This document shows, piece by piece, positions 1 through 11,399 of a stretch of 64,000 nt of DNA. The stretch spans positions 26,616,363 to 26,680,362 of the forward strand of contig OY986437.1 in assembly GCA_963920525.1 (NCBI GenBank), read 5' to 3'. The position numbers and the translations under genes were made by a program. The notes beneath the pieces were generated by a model, which saw only the letters and a list, made by a program, of their open reading frames with translations, was not told the DNA's origin and ran no database searches. Source of the DNA: Dichetophora obliterata. Its lineage: Eukaryota > Arthropoda > Insecta > Diptera > Sciomyzidae. Every line of letters starts with the position of its first letter. The stretch's first letter is position 1.

Positions 1-33
1 TTTTGAGGACTTTTAAGAATAAATGACACTAAC

Positions 34-296
34 TTATAGCTGGCAAGGATTCATAGGGACCCGAGTTCAACATACAAGAATCGTGTCTTAGAACCCAGGA
101 CTTATGGTTGGCAAGGATTCATAGGGACCTGAGCCCAACACACAAGACGTAGCTTCAATAAGGATGAGACTGACACTAGCTTATAGTTGGCAAGGATGCA
201 TAGGGACCCAAGCCCAACATACAAGAATCGTGTCTTTAAAACCAGGACTTATGGTTGGCAAGGATGCATAGGGATCCGAGCCCAACACACAAGACT
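34..296. repeat. Four copies of a ~46-bp motif in two tandem pairs
   Basis: A 46-bp motif with core GGCAAGGATTCATAGGGACC followed by AGCCCAACACACAAGA recurs at about 34, 102, 181 and 249. Copies 1+2 and 3+4 form a larger ~147-bp unit present twice, separated by CTTCAATAAGGA-type linkers. No coding potential is seen. It could be part of a long terminal repeat or untranslated leader cut by the window edge, but no polypurine tract or primer-binding site was found to support that. Confidence 0.8.
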
Positions 297-2360
297 TAGT
301 TTCAATAAGGACTAACTACTAAAGACCACTTATCTAATACGGATGTCTGCTCACGACTCGAGCTCACAGCCCAAAAAGCCTCGAATTCTAATCTGCGTGC
401 CCTTTTATAGCTGCCAAACGAAAGCATTGTTCCGCACAATGTTCGCAGTTTCCATATTGCTTGCTTCCTTTCTCGCTCTTACACATGTATTGCTCACTGT
501 ATTACTGCATATCAATTTGTAGCTTTACTCTCACACATATGCTGCTTCCTTTGTGTTAGTGTGTTGTCGCGTACCATATTTGTAGTTTTACTTATGCTGC
601 TAATGTTGTACTAATATTGTCTCGCCTCTGTACATATACTCTGTGTTCAGACCTGCACCTGTCTCGTTAATGCCATACAAGGGTATGTTCCGCAAAAGTA
701 TTTTTCTGGCACTGCCAAGAAATAAAATACCTTAGTAATTGTCATTAATAGAAGTTTTAGTGTAATTTATTTAACTTATATTAATTTAAAACTAATTTAT
801 ATTAAGAAATATTTAATAAAGGAAACTAAAAGTATTAATTTATAAGAATAAAGAAAGGACAAAAAAATGCATAACTTCATGTTAACACCACTTATATAAT
901 AATCTTAAATAATACCAAAAGATATATATATACATATAAAATGTTACGGCCAAAATACGCCGCTATTATGGGCCTCACAGTACATACTTATATATTAAGC
1001 AAATAGTCAGTAAGGTTAACATACCATTGATTAAATAAATAAAAAATAAATAAATAAATTCGACCTATTTTAACAATTGGTTTTCACTCATAGTTTTATA
1101 TCTCTCCATCATATATGGAAACACTGAAATTTATGGAAGAAAAAATCTTTTATATGAAATATATATTTTAAATGAAATACTAGAATAAAATAATTCAAAT
1201 GCAACAAGAACTAACAATTTTTTTCTTAAATTGAATAATAAATCATACAGTAAGAAGCTTTGAATGTACAGAAAAATTTTTAATTTTGTCTCATATTACT
1301 TGAAAGTGGAATTTTTACATAGTACAATATGCATATAGCAATTATAATAAATGCATAGAATGTGACACCTATGCCCTTGTTATGTCTGAATAGTAATGGA
1401 TTAATACAAAATGAAATTGACATTCCCCTGTTGCTAATAATAAAGCGATTAATTGCAATTTTAATTGGCAACATTCAATTTGAGACAGGAATTTTCTACG
1501 AAGATCAAAAACGGTATTCACGCAAACTTAAAGAAAAATAAAATATTGCTGGCTAACCTAATAACGTTAACGTATATTATCAAAGTACATCAGGAATATA
1601 CATTATAATTTACGCACACTTTTTCAGAAATGATAAAAATTTTCTGGGCCGATTGTAGATTTTTTCGAATACGAGATGGTTTAGGAAAAAATTATATTGT
1701 CACACCCCCTTATTTCGCTCAAAAATTGGTAAACAATAATATAAATTTCGTGGGGTACGTAAACGTTGATCTGTCAAAAATATTTGCTTATCTCTCAACT
1801 AAAGAATTTAACAATGTCAATATAAATGTAAAGTTTTAATACACATTTTTTTTTCCAACTATGAAAATGTATAAGAATTTTCTGTGCAAAAAAAAAATAA
1901 TTTATAACATTGATACATATTAATACAAATTGCTTTACTTGAGTACTACTCGTACAAGCATATGAGTTTGTGTATTAAATTAACATATTTTGAACTGTTT
2001 GTTTGCTTAAAGCATTTTTTTGTTTATTTTATCTTAGAAACGTTTGAAATTTTATACTGACAACTTTGGGGCACACTTTTGGATCGACTATCTTCCGCAC
2101 GCATTTCTGTTTCAGACTTGAAGGCATTTTTGGATGCCTTAAAATTTATTCCAAACAAGCAAAATATTTAAAAAATTTTTTGTTAAAAGTTTAATGTTGT
2201 TAGCTTTTGTTGCGTGTTCACTTTAAGTTTATGGCTTTTCGTATGTACTTTATGGCCGTAAAAAATTCAAAAGTTGATATTTTATTTTACTGTATACAGC
2301 GGCCTTAAACAAGTTTCCAGCAAAAATTACATTTGTTTTAATTAAGTCAAATAGCGAAGA
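297..2360. other. AT-rich stretch without recognisable gene
   Basis: Nothing is recognisable beyond a moderately GC-richer stretch (330-680) that contains CCTTTTATAGC and reads like the rest of a repeat or leader, and AT-rich DNA after it. A 69-codon open frame at 1630-1839 has no family features and no codon signal that sets it apart from chance. Confidence 0.5.
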
Positions 2361-2650
2361 TCAGCGTCTTAATGCTCCCTCATTGGGTATGAAGAGATGG
2401 AGAGGAAAAAAACTCCATATAAATTCCAACCCGAGTAAAAATATTATCGTTCGAACATGAGCCACATGGCCGAACAAGGGTCGAACATGGCCAAAAACAA
2501 TCCAAAAAACTAGTGACCGAAAGTTGGGTCGAACAAGGATCGTACAAATTATAGAACAGGACCGCCTGAAATAAGTTGTACGGCCGCTGAAAATGTGTGC
2601 CAGCAAATTTTTCAAATCTCTTTTTCAGCAAACGCAGCAACAAAAGCAAG
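2361..2650 (-). repeat. GTACGGCC-rich dispersed repeat, copy A
   Basis: Read on the minus strand this segment is dense in CGGCCGTACA, GTTCGACCC, GTTCGGCC and GTACGATCC words and contains TTTTTACTCGGGT, which also occurs in copy C near 62160. The GGCC words are spaced irregularly, every 10-30 bp. The overlapping open frames here in two phases are most likely a by-product of the composition. Confidence 0.6.
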
Positions 2651-3079
2651 CCTCACTGGCGTTACGTTACTTAAATATCCATTATAGTTCAAGTGGGTAA
2701 ATAAGTAATTAGGTAGTTAAGTAATTATGTAGTTTAGTAACTAAAAACCAAACATAATGTATTTTTCTTTCCTTGCCTCAACCATACTTTCATTATATTT
2801 ATGAAGCCTTTCATTTTTGCAAAAACAAAAAAATTTACTAAACATTTACGAAACATTTACGAAAAAGAAAAGCTGCATTTGTGAATGAATATATGTATAA
2901 ATTGCTTAAATTAATAAAATTAAAAGCTCTCTCTTAGATAATATAAAATAATTAGTTTTAAATAAGTTTTAATTTTTTTATCACGATAGACTTTTCTGTG
3001 GATATGCCCGTATAAATATTGAATTTATTTCAACATGAAGTTCCAATTTTTATTGAAAAGCTGCTCATTTTCATTGTAG

Positions 3080-3225
3080 AAAATTCACTGTTCGGCCAAT
3101 GTACGGCCGCTGTACGCTGGTTTTACAACCGAGACTATTTCAAAACGGCCTCTGTACGGCCTTATGCAAACGATCCTTGTATATCCCAAAAAAATATTTA
3201 AAATTAGGCCTTGTTCGGCCTTAGC
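3080..3225 (+). repeat. GTACGGCC-rich dispersed repeat, copy B
   Basis: Contains GTACGGCCGCTGTACGC, ACAACCGAGACTATT, CTCTGTACGGCC and then AATATTTAAAATTAGGCC and GTTCGGCCTTAGC. The same words in the same order are present in copy C at 61920-62150, so the two are homologous and not just alike in composition. Confidence 0.75.
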
Positions 3226-4110
3226 TAAAAAGTTTTATTTTTAATCAGAGACAATTCGTTCTGAATTGATCAATGAATGAATTGATGCCATACCAACACT
3301 AAGAACATAACAGATACTGTTCAATAAATTTCGACCCTAAGCGAACAATTCCGTGTTTTCGTGCAAATCCACGTTTTTTCATAAGTTAATAGTTTATTTT
3401 TATGAATTTTTTATTAAGTGTCATAACATGTTTTTGCTATAAGCCCTTAAGTTAATTAATAGAGGGTAAGAAAATTTAAAATCGAAGTGGTTCCGTCATA
3501 ATATCGAATTTTACCTAAGTTTTGCCTACATTTGGTTGCTCAAATTTTAAAAAATATTTCGGTAGGGCTAAATTTCATATAGTTTATTCAACAAATAACT
3601 CAATAATAATAAAGAGCTGAAAAAATATAAAATTTTGTGCTACATTTTTTAACCGAATCGTTCGTTTCAAAATGTGCGAGAACGTTTTCGAAAATCGAAA
3701 ACATTTAAAAAAACCCTTAACCCATGATTTAATTATAAAAGGTTATTCGTATTTTTTGGCGTATGCTTCATTTATATAAACAAAAATAATTAAATAATCT
3801 GTCAACAGTGTTTCGTGATGTTGGAAAAGAAAGGTATGTTTCAGTGTTTCGTTGTGTAGTTTTCTATGGTAGTGTAAAAAGTAGTTTCTCAATGATTTCT
3901 TGCCAAGTTAATGAGAAAACAAATATGTAGGTGGTGCGTCAAGTGTATGCTTGGAATTTAGAAAGTGACTTTGCAAATTCGAAAGTTATTTTTGTCATTG
4001 CTCAAATAAGTGTATTTTTTTAATTGAACGTGTAATTAAGAAGAAAGTGAGTATTGACAAAAAGCAAATAAGAAAGAAGCAGAAAAAAGAACCTTTCTGT
4101 TGCAGCCGCA
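3226..4110. other. AT-rich spacer, nothing recognised
   Basis: No gene, long repeat or inverted ends were found between the second GTACGGCC repeat and the CAGTGCGC element. Confidence 0.45.
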
Positions 4111-4201
4111 CAGTGCGCTTTTTTCGATTTTAGGATGGCATTTGCATTATCTTAGAAACTAATAACTAAATATAATACAAATATAAAACATATATATACA
4201 T

Positions 4202-4595
4202 TAGGGCGGGTCGATTTATTTTTCGACAATTTAACTATGATTTCCGTATTCTATGGGTTATTCCATGAAAATTTGCCAAAGGAACCATACCTCTATCATT
4301 AAAATCGAGTCCCCTACTTTTTGTTGGTAGATTTTTTCCCAAATTGACGTTCGTATGAAATATACCTACACGTTCACATCCATAACTCAAAAACTATCGA
4401 TCAAGTTTAATCGCCAGTAGGCGCGTTGGAAAGGTGAGCTCATTTTAATCAATTTACAAACATCTCCAACATTGGTCCAACGGTTCAAAAGTGACGGGCA
4501 TTTTTGTCCAAATTTTGGAGCATTTTTCCATTTTTTTCACGATTTTGTCCAAGAATATTACTTTCATGGCCATTTTTTTGGCTCAATTTTTTTGA
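4202..4595 (+). repeat. Left terminal inverted repeat of the hAT-like element
   Basis: Shares with the complement of 7445-7696 the blocks TATGATTTCCGTATTCTA, GGAACCATACCTCTATC, AAAATCGAGTCCCCTAC and, further in, GGGCATTTTTGTCCAAATTT and ATTACTTTCATGGCCATTTT. The left copy has about 150 extra bases (near 4332-4487) that are missing on the right. Confidence 0.85.
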
Positions 4596-4909
4596 CTTAC
4601 GAAGCTTACGAACCTTACGTTACGACTGGACTGATTTGCGCTTTACATTATTGGCATATTTTTTCACAGGGTGCACACCCTGTGTTATGTTTGTTTATTT
4701 CTTTTTGTTTTTAGTTTCTTTATAGACTTCTTTATTTTTGTTTGTTTATAATATTCCAGTGTATGCTAGTTTTGTTTGAGCGTCATTTCAGTGAAGTTTT
4801 ACTTAAAATAACTAACAAATAATCAAACTATTTTGAAATTTAGAAAAGATTTAAAGGTAAGTGTAAAAATATTGCTAACTATTATAGTTAATAGTTATAT
4901 TATTATTCT

Positions 4910-7202
4910 ATGAAAAGCATATTTAATTCTTTTAGTGACGGTTTAAAAAATGGATTGGATTCAGAGCCTGGTTCATCGCAAAATCCAACAGATACCCAAC
5001 GCAGTAGTTTGCAACATTTGGTCTCTCATGATGTTTTTTCTTTTGGCGTGGCCTGTGAATTACCTGATATTAATCTGTCAACTAAACGAGATATATTGAA
5101 GTACTATTTTTTCTTGGCCGAACGTTCAGAAGCCGAAAGCAAAATGTTTTCCTATAAAACATTTACTCCCCAAGTAGCAGACAGATTGTTAGAAATTTGA
5201 AATCAACTTAATATTAAACTTATACTCAAAGGTAGCATCATTAGAAAATAGAATAATTTGCTTTACGCATATAGTAATGCAGATAAACAACGAGTAAAAT
5301 GCGCAACAGAATTCAAAAAATTCGTGGAATCAACAAACCAATTATTCAACATTGGAAAATGTAAATGCAACTTGAAAGAAAACGACTGCTCATGTGGATC
5401 TATCCCAGAAAACTTAAAAGATTTCATGCGCGATCAATATAATGACAGAATACAAACGATACCGGAACACGATAGTGGAAGTGAAGAGACGATACCAACG
5501 ACTATACCAACAATCCCAGTGAGCAACGATCCTACATACGAACCACATTATGACGAAATGGAAGTTGATGTGAGAGGAGGTTCAGATTTAGTTCTACCAC
5601 CACAAACATACACTCCCAGATACAATACTAAAAACTATGCAATGATGTGTGACAGATTTGGTGTGCATGACAGAATGGGATCAGCATTGGCAACAGCTCT
5701 GATGGAAGACCGTGGCGTAAAAGATGCTCATGACAATCTTGTCATCATGGATAAAAGTAAACTTCGTAGAGAAAGAGAAAAATGGAGACAAGACGCACTT
5801 CGTAAGCGGTATGATGGCTCGAATATGATATCATTTTCATTCGACGGCAGCAAAAATGATGCTCTAACTGTAGAAAAAATTGATGAGAAGTTGCATCCAA
5901 GGATGGTTAAAGAACCTCATCTTTTTTTTTTTTTGAGGGAACCAAAATCTCAATTGATAGGCTACACAAAACTAGAAAGTGCAACTGCGGCAAGCAAAGT
6001 CAACAAATTGATCGAATTCTTCCAAGAAAAACAATTGTCTCTCGATTCATTAATTGCCATATGCGCTGATGGTGAACCAACAAATACTGGCGTACACGGT
6101 GGAATTTTGCGACTATTCGAAAAACAGTTAAAGAGACCACTTCACTGGTTTGTGTGTCTGCTGCACTTTAACGAGCTTCCGTTTAGACATTTGTTTGACA
6201 CTTTAGACAAATCAACCACCACTGGACCACGATCAACTACCGAAAAGTTGAGCTCAAAAATTGCTGATTGTGAAAATCTTCCGGTATGTAATTTTTATAG
6301 CTGATTCTTTACCATTTTTCATTCTATTTTTTAGCTTTTATGTTTTCTTTTCAGGTGGTAACCGATTTTGAGGAAATCGCTTTGGAAAATATGCCTCCTG
6401 GTGATTTAAATCCAGAAGAATTATCTACCGATTCGAGGTACTTGATGTTAATGGCCAATGCAATTTCTAATGGTGTGGTTCCTGCGGATTTGTCTCACAT
6501 AAAACCAGGGCCAATTGCACATTCTCGTTGGCTGACCAAAGCCAATAGATTATTACGGTTGTATGTAACAACTAATAATCCAACTGAAAATTTAAAAATT
6601 CTGGCTAACTATATAATAAAAGTATACACGCCAATGTATTTCAATGTTAAGTATTATAGCTCTGCCGCATACGGTAGTACATTACTTTTTAAATTAATTA
6701 CTTGGACACGATTTTTACCACCGAATTTACTTGGAGTTGTAAATACAGTAATTCAAGATAATCCATATTTTGCACACTCAGAAAATATCTTGCTATCTAT
6801 GTTGTTTGATGATAGAATGGAAAAACGAAGCATTGCTATAAAGAAGATTTTACCAACGACCCAACGGAGCTTAGAGTTTATAAAAAATCTCTTATAAACT
6901 TTAATTGTACGGAATATACAAATATGATTGATTTAAATGACGATACCATTTTATTCGAACCACCGTTTACGCAAAGTTATTCGTATGAACATTTGGAGGG
7001 ATATTTAAATTACGAAGTGCCACCGTTCGATGATCCACAAATTCCTTTACACATTCAAGGAACGGAAAGACATGTCCAATTGCTGGCTGCCACTGCTAAA
7101 CGAGTTGCAGGAAAGAATGTAGAAGGCGCTATGGCGACGACATTAGAGAGCCGTACGAAAACACCAAGACTTGAAAGCAAACAAGACTTTCAGAAAAAAT
7201 AA
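4910..7202 (+). pseudogene. Transposase-like gene of the hAT-like element (RNase H-fold candidate), broken
   Basis: The reading runs through three open blocks: 4910-5197, 5258-6283 and 6355 onward. The first two are in the same phase but separated by in-frame TGA (5198) and TAG (~5249). A 71-bp intron (6284-6354, GTATGT...TTTTCAG) joins block two to ENLP|VVTDF in phase 0. A frameshift near 6850 moves the reading into the phase that ends at 7202. In the second block are a cysteine cluster CKCNLKENDCSCG (residues 35-46), a likely first acidic site SFDGSKND (D196), a likely second ADGEPTNTG (D271) and a C-x2-H motif VCLLH (C300, H303). C-x2-H next to the second acidic residue is typical of the hAT/MULE/Kolobok/P group of DDE/D transposases. 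I recall similar unnamed predicted proteins in arthropods but cannot name the family. The stops and the frameshift indicate an inactive copy. Confidence 0.7.
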
Positions 7203-7444
7203 TGTTTTTATTCACATTTTGTCTTTTACTGCACTCAAAATGAATTTTTTTTTTGATAATGGGTTGATAGATACTTTATTATCTCTTAATTTGAATTTTT
7301 GTAGAAAAAAAATAAAAAGGGAAAAAAAAATCAAAAAGTTGGTTTTATGTGTTATTTTGTTTTAGCAATATCGCATGAATTAATCAACCGAATTCGATAA
7401 ATTTGGGCTTAAACTCTTCGTTTTGAATTGTAAATTGAATTAAA

Positions 7445-7696
7445 AAATGGATTGAGCCAAAAAAATGGCCATGAAAGTAATATTCTTGGACAAAATCATG
7501 AAAAAAATTGAAAAATGGTCCAAAATTTGGACAAAAATGCCCGTAACTTTTGAAATTTTTACCAACAAAAAGTAGGGGACTCGATTTTAACGATAGAGGT
7601 ATGGTTCCTTCGGCAAATTTTCGGCAAACCCGTAGAATACGGAAATCATAGGGAAATTGGTGAATTTTTTCACTCCCTACAAATCGACCCGCCCTA
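7445..7696 (-). repeat. Right terminal inverted repeat of the hAT-like element
   Basis: This is the inverted partner of 4202-4595 and ends AAATCGACCCGCCCTA at 7696. The very long ends are unusual for hAT elements, which mostly have ends of 10-30 bp. Confidence 0.85.
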
Positions 7697-7914
7697 ATAT
7701 ACATATATATACAAATAAATTAAACTAGCCTTAATTAATTAAAATAAATTAGCCTAAATTAAGTAACAGCACAAAAAATTAGAATTCTAGGTAAATCGCA
7801 TCGCCTACTTCCCATACAAACCATATATTTTTAATAAAAAAAATACCCGCATAAAATTCCTAATTTGTGTTTTTAAAGAGTAAATTTTATAGGAGAGTAA
7901 GTTTTTAAGAGTAA

Positions 7915-8061
7915 GTTTTATAGGAGATATATCTAAAAGTTATTCGATTTGAAATGTTTTTAGCATGACGTTTGAGTGAAGTTAAATAAACGAACTTCAC
8001 TCAAACGTCATGCTAAAAACATTTCAAATCGAATAACTTTTAGATATATCTCCTATAAAAC
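7915..8061. repeat. Perfect 69-bp inverted repeat with 9-base loop
   Basis: The arm 7915-7983 is the exact reverse complement of 7993-8061, with a loop of only nine bases (AAATAAACG). Short direct repeats of the arm end (TTTTATAGGAGA and AGTAAGTTTT) lie just upstream at 7880-7915. RNA from either strand would form an almost uninterrupted 69-bp stem. The perfect match points to recent origin, gene conversion or an assembly fold-back. Confidence 0.95.
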
Positions 8062-8767
8062 ACTACTACCAAATTAACGAAATTAAATTTTTTTTTAAAA
8101 TGGTTGCTCATAAAATAAGGTCACAACTTTTTTTAAATTATGAATTCTATTTAATTTTTTTTTTACTGATTTGTAAGAGTACCCACAAATTGTCTTGGAA
8201 ATCAGTGCAGTTTAGTGCAAAATTTGATTTTGAAGACTTTTTTCAAATTAAGCGGTTTTTCTTAATAGCAGCTAGATGCAGCAGGTTTTTACAGAAACAG
8301 AAGGTAAATGTACGATATTTTATGATAGTTATAGTCTGCGACTGAAATGATGCTCAATTATCTAGATAATTTCTACTTAATTTTACTTAAATTTTCATTC
8401 CTTGAAAAATTTACAGTCATATTTCAACGATTTTTCTATTTTTATTTATTAACATTTTTATTGTATTTTATATTAAAATGCGATTAAGGCATAAAAAAGT
8501 CCAAAAAACAAAAATTTGAAATATACTTTGCGCTCAAAATTATTATAGTTTCAACTTGACTTTATTTTTTGGGTTTTATTAAACTTATTTATTTTAAAAA
8601 TGTTTTCACTTTAACGAATTTTATAAAAAAAACCATACAATACATCAAGTTTTTAATACCATATTTATGAAACATGTTTTATAATCTGACAAATAAAAAT
8701 ATTTTCTTAAAAAATTCAACAAAACAAAAAACCCAAATGTCATCCTTAAATTAAAAAAAGCGCACTG

Positions 8768-9800
8768 TCCGTCGTCACGAAAAACAACCGAGCAGTACAA
8801 ATTCTGTAAAAACATTATTTTTTATTTTTTTTCTTTCTAACTGTTTGTTATACTTTGTTTTCAAACATAATTAACTCATAATCACATATATATACTTTAC
8901 CTTTTTTGTACAAAAATAACGGATTAGAGCAAATTAACGTAGACAGACTGGTTAGCGACAGTTTTGATAAAAATGAAGTTAAGTTCATTTGCAGCGCAGT
9001 TACAATTAATTTTAGAGATCTACTCGTTCGCTTATATTTTGGCCAACAATTTTTTTTTATTTTTCTCTAGCTTAGTAGAGCTATAAATTGAAAATAAATA
9101 AAAAAATAGACTGTTTCACTTAATTGACTACTACACTTTGATTTGAGCAGCACTCAATTTAAATATTTACTAATATTATAAATATGTTTATTAAAATTAA
9201 CCAAACAAATTATTTAATTTTTATATTTGTATTAGTTCTATATTTATTTAATAAATTTTCATTAAAGTTAAGTAAGTAAAAATAGTTTATTTATTTTTTA
9301 ATGCACTTAGAAATCGGAGCATTAAAAGTACTAAAAAAAAAATAATGACAGACAATTTAGTACCAAATATTATGATATTTAGGCAACCGTGTGCATTTTT
9401 CGCTCTAATGACATTGCTCTCATGCTCTCATTTTCAAGTTGGAGAAAACTTCAAAAATACGAATAACCTTTAAATAATTAAAATATGACTTAACCATAAA
9501 ATTTTAAATTTTATATATTTGAAGCCAAAGGACTTTAATACATCAGATATAAAATGTGGTTACGGGAGCACATTTCGGTTGTTGCCTAGTGTAATAACTC
9601 TTTGACTCATCATATTTATTTTTTCAACTGTCATGTTTAAAAAAGTAATTTCAATTAATTGAATTTTTTCATTCATATCGATTTGTTTGACTTGCCAAAT
9701 GATTAAATTATTTTATTTCAAATTCTTTTATTCTCAATTATAAGCTACGAAATGTGGTTGCAATAAAAATGTGCAACATTTAAATTATTTTCTCACACGC
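8768..9800. other. AT-rich stretch, nothing recognised
   Basis: Extremely A+T-rich with homopolymer runs. No open frame with family features, no repeat pair and no inverted ends were noticed. Confidence 0.45.
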
Positions 9801-9854
9801 AAGGTTTAAAGTCATCCATCGGTTATTGGTCGTGGTTGACTCACCGGTCAGTGT

Positions 9855-10075
9855 CAGCAGGTGGTATATAAAAATTATTGCTGCATCGGCAACAAAAATA
9901 AATAACAATAGCAGCAGTATCAGTAGACAAGCTTTAATCGTCGAACTGGTTAACATAATTCTTAATTAAATTTTCCGCCTGAAGTTGTTCTTTCACTTTT
10001 TAGAACTCAGTTTGAAACGTTGTGGCAGTCACGTAGACCACAAAACTGCTTGCAACATGCGCTGCAGTGAGGCAA
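9855..10075 (+). promoter_or_regulatory. Possible TATA-type promoter and 5' leader
   Basis: Base composition rises sharply here compared with its surroundings. GGTATATAAAAA (about 9861) is a good TATA box, followed by an initiator-like TCAGTAG about 55 bases on and an ATG at 10056 in GCAACATGCGC context with GTGAGG, a possible splice donor, close behind. The TATA-to-initiator distance is longer than the usual ~30 bp. This is suggestive only; transcript data would settle it. Confidence 0.25.
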
Positions 10076-10430
10076 AAACGAAATATTTATAAATACTACA
10101 GCTAAAAGTGCTATAAATATACTAAATACCAATTCTTCTTCAGTTATTTCATTTATTAAACTAGTTTTCACCTAACTATTTATTGTATAGGTATATATTT
10201 AATTCCATTTAGTCCCAAAAAGTACTAAAATTAATTTTTTTAATATTTGTAAAACTCATTCGTTGGCACAACTAACAGCTGTAAATCCGATATTATTTGT
10301 AGTGCAAGTATAAATCAATTATAAACTTTAAATAAATAGTTGTCAGACTTAATTAAAAAAATTAAAAAACTGCACACTTTGCTTTTTGAAATATTCACGT
10401 TTTTTGCTTAGGCAGAGGATAGATACATAC

Positions 10431-11398
10431 GGCCATATTCATTACATTTGCTATGCACTCGTTAAAAACTGTTTTAGTTAGAACACAAACTATCCCTTAA
10501 AATGCTGTTTATGCATAAACGTATTTTAAGAGCATTTTAAGCAATATGGGAATTTTTTAAAAACAGTAAGCAACACTTCATCAGCTGACAGCTTAACGAA
10601 AGAACTTGACGAAAAACAGACTTTTTGTCGCCAGAAAGTGCCCTGTTACGGTGGCGGTCATAGGCTCATCATGGTCATGCATTGTTGTTGTTTCAATGTA
10701 TATTAACAATTTGAGAGCGAGAGCAAGAGAGTATATTTTCACCACCACGGTCACCAAATGATTTGACAAAAACATGAAATCATGGGATCAAACCAGTGTT
10801 GCGTTGTGAACTTATTCACAATATTTGTGTTTATGCACGAAAATAGTACACATTTAGTATAAAATGTATGAAAGCAGTAATGAAACCTGCTTAATACCAA
10901 CACGTCGGTTGTAAAAATACCAAAAGTAGCAAAAAGTGTACTGGTGCTTAGGCATCATATGACCACCAGCATAGCATACTTTCGTCACACAGCTCATCAA
11001 ACGAAAAAAGAGAGGAAAAAGTGTCATGACCAGAGATCATATGACGACCACCGTAACAACACCCATAGCTGATTTTGACAAGTTATGTTAGGCATTAAAA
11101 AAGCAAAAAAAGTGAAATGAAAAGTAAACAAAAATATAAAAGCAATGGACATGTTCAATATTTTGATTATCTGCACTTTAGTGGAAGAAGGATCCTTTTC
11201 CAAAGCGCCGAAAAATGTATAGAGCAAGGATCAATCCCTTTGAACAAAACAACGACGAGGAACGAGTAGGAACGATGTTCAGAATGATTTTAACGATAGT
11301 TAAAATACACTTAGAACGTTGATGATAATATACGTTTATGCATAACAAAATGTTTTTCACTGTATAACTATCGCTAAAACAGGTTTATGAATACGGGG
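10431..11398. mobile_element. Candidate short inverted-ended element
   Basis: GGCCATATTCATTACATTTG at 10431 faces the complement of 11360-11398 (CCGTATTCATAAACCTGTTT), and subterminal blocks around TTATGCATAAACGTAT occur near both ends (10511 and 11330, inverted). Both flanks contain GATAGAT, but not at matching distances, so the boundaries and target duplication remain uncertain. It contains one copy of the dispersed repeat described at 10838-11055. Confidence 0.4.
10838..11055 (-). repeat. Dispersed repeat, inverted relative to 16431-16668
   Basis: Contains GTAGCAAAAAGTGTACTGGT, CATATGACCACCAGCATA, ACTTTCGTCACACAGCTCAT and AAAGTGTCATGACCAGAGAT, all of which recur inverted in the same order at 16431-16668. 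No coding potential. Confidence 0.8.
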
Positions 11399-11399
11399 G

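Larger units (their letters stand above)
4202..7696 (+). mobile_element. hAT-like DNA transposon, 3495 bp, with 8-bp target duplication
   Basis: Both ends start TAGGGCGGGTCGATTT, and the element is flanked by the identical 8-bp duplication ATATACAT at 4194-4201 and 7697-7704. An 8-bp duplication with termini of the form (C/T)A-N-N-G is the hAT hallmark. The inverted ends are long, several hundred bases with internal indels. The element carries a multi-exon transposase-like gene in plus orientation. The intact duplication shows a clean insertion into the CAGTGCGC element. Confidence 0.85.
4111..8767. mobile_element. Outer element with CAGTGCGC inverted ends, host of the hAT-like insertion
   Basis: The left end (4111) reads CAGTGCGCTTTTTT and continues to AGGATGGCATTTG. 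The complement of the right end (8767) reads CAGTGCGCTTTTTT and continues to AGGATGACATTTG, giving ~34-bp inverted ends with a few mismatches. Removing the nested 3.5-kb insertion leaves about 1.15 kb, a normal size for a non-autonomous DNA transposon. No clear target duplication was found, so the superfamily is not assigned. The perfect hairpin at 7915-8061 lies within it. Confidence 0.6.

Noticed and set aside
1..740. Possible LTR (tandem leader repeats, CCTTTTATAGC, AATAAAATAC)
   Set aside because: No matching second LTR, primer-binding site, polypurine tract or gag/pol remnant was found in the window.
2380..2649. Overlapping minus-strand open frames of 84 and 89 codons
   Set aside because: They lie on a repeat with unusual composition and have no family features; both phases being open points to composition.
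7384..7704. 106-codon minus-strand frame
   Set aside because: It is the terminal inverted repeat of the hAT-like element read in frame; a similar frame occurs at the other end (4472-4714).
10431..11398. 8-9-bp target duplication around GATAGAT
   Set aside because: GATAGAT lies at different distances from the two ends and does not extend to a consistent duplication.
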